Origin: Agrypnia vestita
Taxonomy: Eukaryota; Arthropoda; Insecta; Trichoptera; Phryganeidae
Length of the DNA: 64,000 nucleotides
Assembly (NCBI GenBank): GCA_016648135.1
Contig: JADDOH010023187.1
Span: forward strand, 62,001-126,000
Direction of reading: 5' to 3'
Positions 58,069 through 64,000 of this stretch are shown in pieces. Every line of letters starts with the position of its first letter. The stretch's first letter is position 1. The notes beneath the pieces were generated by a model, which was given only the letters and a program-made list of their open reading frames with translations, had not been told where the DNA came from and ran no database searches. The position numbers and the translations under genes are program-made.

Positions 58069-59344
58069 GGAATTCAAAGGTTTCAATTTGGTAAATCCTA
58101 GACTTAAGCTATAAGCAGCCAAATGCACGTCGGGCTCATACATTGAAGGTTCGATGGTATTTTTTTACTATGAAAAGTACTTATTTTAACCTTAACCCTC
58201 TTAACCCTCAGAGCGTATTTTTAATATTAATCGAGAAATCGCACATTAATATCTATACGCAACTCATGGATGGCCCTTGTTGACTATTGGACACTATGAT
58301 TTCCTTTATCTTAAGGAGTTCTTCCTTTATCGTAATGAGCTGATGTCCTTATCATTTATGTTACTTTTTTTAGGATGAAATGCTGTTAAATAAATATACT
58401 TCAACTATTTCAGTAGCAAGTACTTCAAATCTGCAAAGTCGAGTGTAATCGAAATTCAGTCTAAAACTAACGTGCCATGCTGTCTATCACGTCTGCCAAT
58501 TTCAAAGAAAAAATGTAAGGATTTAGCTAAACTTTGTAAGGGCAAAGTAATACCCATTCATTTTTAACATGAGTATATCAACATTCCACGTTCGTCAACT
58601 GAAAAAGACAGTTTGCCTAAATCAGATTAAATTATTATTTCTATAAAGAAGTAAAGACTGTTTTTGCTAATAATTATATAGTTCCTAAGTGTAAGTCTAT
58701 TCCTAAAAAGTTAGTAAAGATTACTGCAATAATTAGTTAAAGTGTTTAATTAAATGGGTAATAAATGTTACCTACCATGTCATTTAAAGTGATAAAGATT
58801 TCCAATGTTAGGATTTCAATTTAATACGAAAAATCATTAACTATTTAATAAGTGTGATAATTAAAATATGTTGACTTACATACTGAGAATTTGTGTAAAA
58901 TTAATTAAATATTTTTATAAAAATTTCTTATGAGATGCATTTTGGTTAAAACGGCGAGGCGTACAAAGGAGACCTAATATGACTTTTATTTTGTTTACGT
59001 AATATTTGGTAAGAAAAAATATTATTTTGAAATTATTTAAATGTTTACTGCTGTCATAGTAGTTGTCATGTTAGTCGTAAAACTATCAATATTCTTAAAG
59101 CTTCCTTACTCTCTAACGTAAGTTCAAATTCAACTTTATTTTATTTGTTATTGTTAATTTTATTATAATTAATTTTTGTTTGGCAAACTTAATTGAAGCG
59201 AAGAAGAATTTTGTTTTTATGTTACTGAATGTGAATTATTAATTTTAAATAAACAAGTGGATGAGTTTTGAACTTTTTCACTTTTTCAAATCAAGTTTTG
59301 GGTCTACACTTAACTATAATTCAAACTTAGTTATTAAGTCCCAG
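58069..59344. other. AT-rich spacer, no gene
   Basis: Nothing recognised. Confidence 0.5.
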
Positions 59345-60055
59345 ACGGACACCTGTGATGACCCAGCTAGATAGAGGGTCTTTCTAACGTATTAAAGATG
59401 AATTCTGTATTAATAATTTATTTAAAAGGCCGTTGCTTATCGCCCCGAGTTGAAATTTAATTTTATCTACTATGTACAATTGATTTGCCAACTCCTGGTC
59501 GCGGCTACCAACTGTGATGACCCCGTGTAGATAGTAGGGTGTCCTCATCAAAAGTGTGGTTTTGTTAAATATAGAAATCCAATATATCTCTTGGTCCGGC
59601 ACCAGAGTGATGTATGAGGGGGTGGTCCAAACGTATAAGGCGAAGTATAATATAATTAAATTATCAATATTAAATGAAACATTTTTCTTATATGTGAGCG
59701 CGCGACGCTCTGCATGACGCGAGAGGGGCACAACTGCGAATTGCGTTGTAACTACATAATGACAGGCAGAATGAAATATTAAATTCTATTGAATATTGCT
59801 AACTAAAACTCAATCCTTCTTATGATATAATACATTCTATACAATATTAATGCTCTGCCAGTGCTAACTATACATTTAACTAAAATATATATTATTAACT
59901 GAAAATAATTATTCTGTGAAAATTGCGCTTTTGAATGCAATATTAACTAACATCTTGGGTTCGCATACGAAATTGATAATACCTAATGCCCTATGCATTT
60001 ACTAAGTGTATTACCTAAATAACCACAGCTATATCATCCTGTCCGTCAGGGACGA
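59345..60055 (-). mobile_element. Possible LTR end with primer-binding site (minus strand)
   Basis: On the minus strand, CTATCTACACGGGGTCATCACA is followed by GTTGGTAGCCGCGACCAGG, which begins TGG as tRNA primer-binding sites next to LTRs do. About 170 bp further on, CTATCTAGCTGGGTCATCACA repeats the putative LTR end. Upstream, CACATATAAG could be a TATA box. The 115-codon minus-strand frame across it is probably not a gene. No gag or pol follows, so the element is incomplete. Confidence 0.35.
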
Positions 60056-60894
60056 AACATAAAACACAGTTATATTTCTAAAAGTGCTACCTCTTATGAA
60101 TATGAACTATCTTCGCCTCATAATGGCGCCTGGCACCAATACTAAAACCCTTACTAGAAATAATAAATGCGACTAAATCTCAGTAAATACATTATATGCT
60201 ATTCGTAATACGTCGTTGAATTGGCACATGATTCGTCTAATGGATGAAGGACCCCGTTGTGTATCGTAATAACTTCAAATTATTTTATAGGAGCAGTGTG
60301 GAAACGATTGCATAATAATACGTAATATAAACATCTAACGAACCTAATAATCTATACATTTATGTTACGATAAAATACGTTCACCAGACAGAATTCGTGT
60401 ATTTAGAAAATAAAACATCTCCGTTTGGAAACAACCCAATAAAATCAATCGAACGGCATAAAGGGGAGAAATTCACATATTAAATAACACTAAAATTAAT
60501 AATTTTAAACACTTTATATTAACATATTCTTACCTTGAATGGTGTCGTCTTAGACGTGCATGAACCTGTTCATATTAATTCCTGGGAAAAATAATACATA
60601 TATTTGCTATCTACGAAATAAGACATTTTTGAAGCGAAACTTCTTTATAAATAAGTAGATAAGGTCTCGGGGATGGTTTGTTCGAAAGGATTCTACAACA
60701 GCCCGTGAGTTTATATGAAATAATAGTTTCTTTGAATGCTAAATTTTTGTTTTAAACCCCCAGCATCTCTGCTGAGGGGGCTTAAGGCTCCGCGCCCGCC
60801 TTAACCCGGTGACCAGCTTCCTAAGTGACTAAATGGCCCCCCTTGCTCCTCCGGAACTTACTGCATCTCTTCTTTACGAGTCTTTACTGTGACG

Positions 60895-61030
60895 CCGCTC
60901 TTTTAGGCTTATAATTGAGATAGCCGTACTCTTTTGGTACGAGTTTCTGATGATGTGTGTTGTCTTGAGGCGCCTTTCTTTTAGGCCGGTGTTTGAAGAA
61001 TCATGTACTCTTTTGGTACGAATTGATGAC
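60895..61030. repeat. Two-unit repeat with GTAC hairpins
   Basis: Units at about 60897-60950 and 60970-61028 each contain CTTTTAGGC(C/T) and GTACTCTTTTGGTACGA, where GTAC pairs with GTAC around TCTTTTG. The repeat of a whole hairpin suggests structural constraint or simple duplication. Confidence 0.6.
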
Positions 61031-61496
61031 AACATTAGCCTCCTTTGCGGGCATTGTCAGCGATGTTACAAATTATTGGGCAATCTCATTATGCCTTTTC
61101 AGAGCGGCGTCCCACGATTCCGCATCTTGCAACATTTACTTTGGTCAAATGTTAGAGTGTTAGTAACATACTTATAATATCCCAGCTATTCCATATGAGT
61201 GAATGATTTTTATACTGATTCTGGCCCTGTCTTTCTTACAGAGGACGGAATAGAAGTTAACGTTTTCTATCAAGGTTTTACAGCATTCAAGCATGGAAAT
61301 CCTTCCAAAGACAAAGGGAACCTTTTGTGGGTTATGTGGCCCTGCGCCTGGTGAGGAAAGAGGTCGGTTAATTGACGACCCCGAGCAACAAGGAGGGCCC
61401 CGCCTTTAAGGAACCCTGCAGGGGCTTGTGCGGGTTCCACGCCCAAGTGCCGGCAAGCATCTACGCTCCAGCCAGCTAGGCCATCCCAAACCAGAT

Positions 61497-61902
61497 ATCC
61501 CCAATCTTTAGTTAGATCTCCCCATTCTGTCCTTTACTCGTCGTTCTGAAGCTACTTGTTAAGCCAGATGTACCGAGGTACTCAAATCATAAAGAGTTAG
61601 TTGTAGACCGGGTGTAATGATTGCGCAATACCTACGCAATACAACAATTATCATAATGCTACTAGGCACTTCATTTAGAAATCCGTGTATTCAATTGTTA
61701 GTATAGATAGCATAAAAATCCCTTTGCATAAAGATACATTCGTTTGAAAGAAATTCTCGTACGTTTTGAACCAATATCACACAAGCAATCGTGATATTTA
61801 ATTACACATAATTATTCCGAACTCAAATATTCCCAAAATAAATACATTTCGATAGTGAAAATAATTAACCGTAATAGATAATATAAATGTGTTCCTTAGC
61901 TG
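61497..61902. repeat. 406-bp segment shared with 31591-31995
   Basis: The two copies, about 30 kb apart and in the same orientation, differ by roughly a dozen bases and one indel by eye. Both start ATCCCCAATCTTTAGTTAG and end CCTTAGCTG. Confidence 0.85.
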
Positions 61903-62059
61903 TTACACAGTGGCGGTATGATCCTCTCTGGTACTGATGAATGGTAGATTCCTCCACACGTCCGGGCAGCAACTCCGTCTGCAAATGCTGTTCTCCAAAT
62001 GAAGTCTCTGGCAGTAGTCTCTCGGGCAGCGCTTCCGCTAGCAGGTCTGGTCTCGAACT

Positions 62060-62310
62060 GAAGGGGCTGAGTACATCGTGTTCGCTCCTTTTATAGGAAC
62101 GATTGCACCATACCTCCGAAATCCACGCTAGTGCAGTGACTCATCCTATGCGCGATGACTTCACCGCCGACGTCTGCCATTGGCCGGATTCAGTCATCAG
62201 GATGGTCGCCACTGGCTCAACCCGTCGAAGGCAAAGCGCGCCTGTGATTGGTCCGTTTCGTTAAAATAATAGTAAAGCACCCGCTACACGCGAGACTTGC
62301 TGTTCCAATT
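62060..62310 (-). promoter_or_regulatory. Minus-strand promoter-like region, copy 2
   Basis: On the minus strand: CGGACCAATCACAGG (about 62253), CGGCCAATGGCAGACG (about 62185), then TTCCTATAAAAGGAGCG (about 62092), that is, two CCAAT boxes and a good TATA box in promoter order. Copy 1 at 32.9 kb keeps the CCAAT boxes. The downstream leader has no long ORF. Confidence 0.45.
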
Positions 62311-62340
62311 CTGAAATAATAAAGGCTCGTTCGCACCTAC

Positions 62341-63699
62341 TCGAGTCTATTAGGATTGTCATAAACAATATTAGTTTGACACAGAATTATATCTATGGTA
62401 TAATAAAGATCTAAGAAATATTACTTGTATAGCTGAATATTCAATATTTTGTTAGCCTCTTTAATACATAGAATCTTGAGAAGAAATATATCAGGCTTTT
62501 ACTTTTAAACGATTCAAACCAAAAGAAATATATTTTTGATGTCCATACTTGGCTTTTTTGAATATTATTATTTTAAGATTTTCTTAATTTATTAAATCTA
62601 TCTCTATGTCGACCATCACACACCATTAAATCATGAAGCGTTAAGCAACTTCACCCTGATCATAGAAACGTGTTTCTATTGTTAAGGACTTTTTTCCACA
62701 CTCAAATTCTGTAAACATATCTATATGGGACATTTTTCCTATTCTAACAGTGACTATTGTTTGTCGGTTGGTCATTTTTTCCTGTTTGTAATTTTATTTA
62801 AAATATTAATAAGCGACACTAACTTCTTAAATAGCAAGCAAAACGAGAATATATTAATGGCAGTACAAATAAGACATAAACACCTTTTAAATTAAGTCAG
62901 AATTGTGCAAATATAATAAATATGAGATTTTTTATGAATTAAATCTCTCTCTTAAAGCTCTCCTGTAAAATAGGCTTCGTGTCGCTTGGTAACTTTTTCC
63001 TTTCCACCGTCGATATGTAAATGAAAAAACTACCAATTCCTTAACTTACATTTTTAAAGCTTTTGATTTGATTTATAGCCCGTCCCCAACGTTTTTTGGA
63101 CACGATTTATTAAACGGACAAAATCGATCGAACATTATTTTCTGAAGCGTTCTATTTTATACATTAAAAGTTTTAAATCTTTAGAAACAACGAATTTCTC
63201 ATAATTTATTTGGTGTATTTCCAGAACTCTTTACCATAACTCACACTCAGAATTTAAGCAAAATATTTATTATTGAGCTACCAAATAAATTGACCATATT
63301 TGCTTTATAAGCGAAACGTTATTGAATGTTTTCATAAAATTTATAAAAAATCCAATAACATACTCTATGCCGCAAAACTGATGCTTACTTCAATTCCAAT
63401 ATATCAATGCAACCAATGCAAATGCTGATTCATGAGTAAAAAAAATTTAAAAGAAAAATAAATATCGTCAATATTTTAAAGATAAATCTAGAAAATTTAC
63501 ATCATAATTTTGCAGTGATAAACAACGAAATTTTAAAATGATTTTTGTAAAATTTTGTTTCTCTTCTTAAAAAATATTTTTCCGTTATCCCAATTTAATT
63601 TTCCAGCATCGATATATGTGTTTTTTTCCAAAGGCATACGCGATTAAAAAATGGTTAAGGGTGATTGATTAAAATGATTTCCGCCAACTGTGGAATAAT
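62341..63699. other. AT-rich spacer, no gene
   Basis: Nothing recognised. Confidence 0.5.
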
Positions 63700-63900
63700 T
63701 GTGCTCACGTAAAAACCGTTATTTTTTAAAATGGCCCCCGACAAGTTGCCGTCTGTCGGTTGGCGGGAATCGATCCGTTCGATTTATGAATATTCATAAT
63801 GGCCGCCACTTTGGGTGAAATTTCCCAGAACGCCCAATGGACAAGGGGCTCCGATAGATGGCGGCTAATCGGGCGGCAAGCTTTCACAAATGGAACGATA
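63700..63900. other. GC-rich island, candidate conserved non-coding element
   Basis: About 200 bp of unique GC-rich sequence with ATGGCCGCCACTTTGGG, GATAGATGGCGGC and TATGAATATTCATAAT (a palindromic centre near 63788). No open frame. Candidate enhancer by composition. Confidence 0.35.
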
Positions 63901-64000
63901 TTCCAAAGATAAAAATTCGCCTGGTTTTTATTTCAAATCTGCATACTTTATTGAATACCCTATTAAGCTTCGAAGGGATATATTTTTGAAATTGTACATT

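Larger units (their letters stand above)
60060..62340 (-). repeat. Complex repeat family, copy 2
   Basis: Shares ordered segments with 28.45-33.08 kb in the same orientation (see copy 1). Between the shared parts it holds a GC-rich block (60750-61490) not found in copy 1. That block includes GGAGGGCCCCGCC, GTGCCGGCAAGCATCTACGC and a pair of 80-bp units. On the minus strand it begins with a promoter-like region near 62.3 kb. Its function is unknown. Confidence 0.55.

Noticed and set aside
59384..59731. 115-codon minus-strand open frame
   Set aside because: It crosses the putative LTR end and primer-binding site and has no protein family features.

Overview
The window is AT-rich eukaryotic DNA, most likely from an insect. 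The evidence is a cecropia/Hsmar1-type mariner, a piggyBac relative, RTE-type LINE remnants, tRNA-derived SINEs, spliceosomal-type splice signals and poly(A) signals. The order of insect cannot be told from the sequence. I see no intact host protein-coding gene. The layout is that of a gene desert or a very long intron, filled with old transposable elements and dotted with GC-richer, non-coding islands that look like candidate conserved regulatory elements.

Layout. 1-8.5 kb: a complete mariner (1078-2345) with perfect 29-bp inverted repeats and an intact reading frame, but with Asn at the first catalytic Asp; a hAT-like MITE with a SINE inside it; a cluster of TTCGAAAACGTTACGAGTC-type inverted repeats; a fold-back MITE at 6.3-6.6 kb. 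8.5-17 kb: mostly AT-rich spacer with GC-richer islands, a second SINE, a piggyBac-like end, and broken coding-like pieces on the minus strand. 17.2-18.5 kb: a piggyBac-family element whose catalytic core has been deleted. 20-26.5 kb: LINE 3' ends and an unrecognised open frame. 28.4-33.1 kb: copy 1 of a complex repeat family with tandem and duplicated units, a minus-strand promoter-like region and a small spliced-looking minus-strand ORF. 33.4-35.4 kb: two solo LTRs of one family in opposite orientation. 36-47 kb: candidate regulatory islands, an RTE 3' fragment, the best-preserved SINE and several MITEs. 47.2-49.4 kb: a 2.2-kb DNA transposon with clear inverted repeats and a decayed ORF that I cannot place in a named superfamily. 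52-58 kb: a mariner fragment, a four-unit tandem array, a third solo LTR, a long inverted-repeat MITE and a 5'-truncated RTE LINE with a 12-bp target duplication. 59.3-62.3 kb: an LTR/primer-binding-site-like piece and copy 2 of the complex repeat family, followed by plain sequence and a last GC-rich island near the right end.

How it fits together. Nearly all recognisable coding sequence is transposase or reverse transcriptase, and every copy is damaged in a way that should stop it moving by itself. Non-autonomous elements (SINEs, MITEs, solo LTRs) outnumber autonomous relics. The most interesting items are the unclassified 2.2-kb transposon, the complex repeat family with its own promoter-like and splice-like signals, the mariner with Asn in place of its first catalytic Asp, and the deleted piggyBac with 18-bp subterminal palindromes. 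All similarity statements are by eye.
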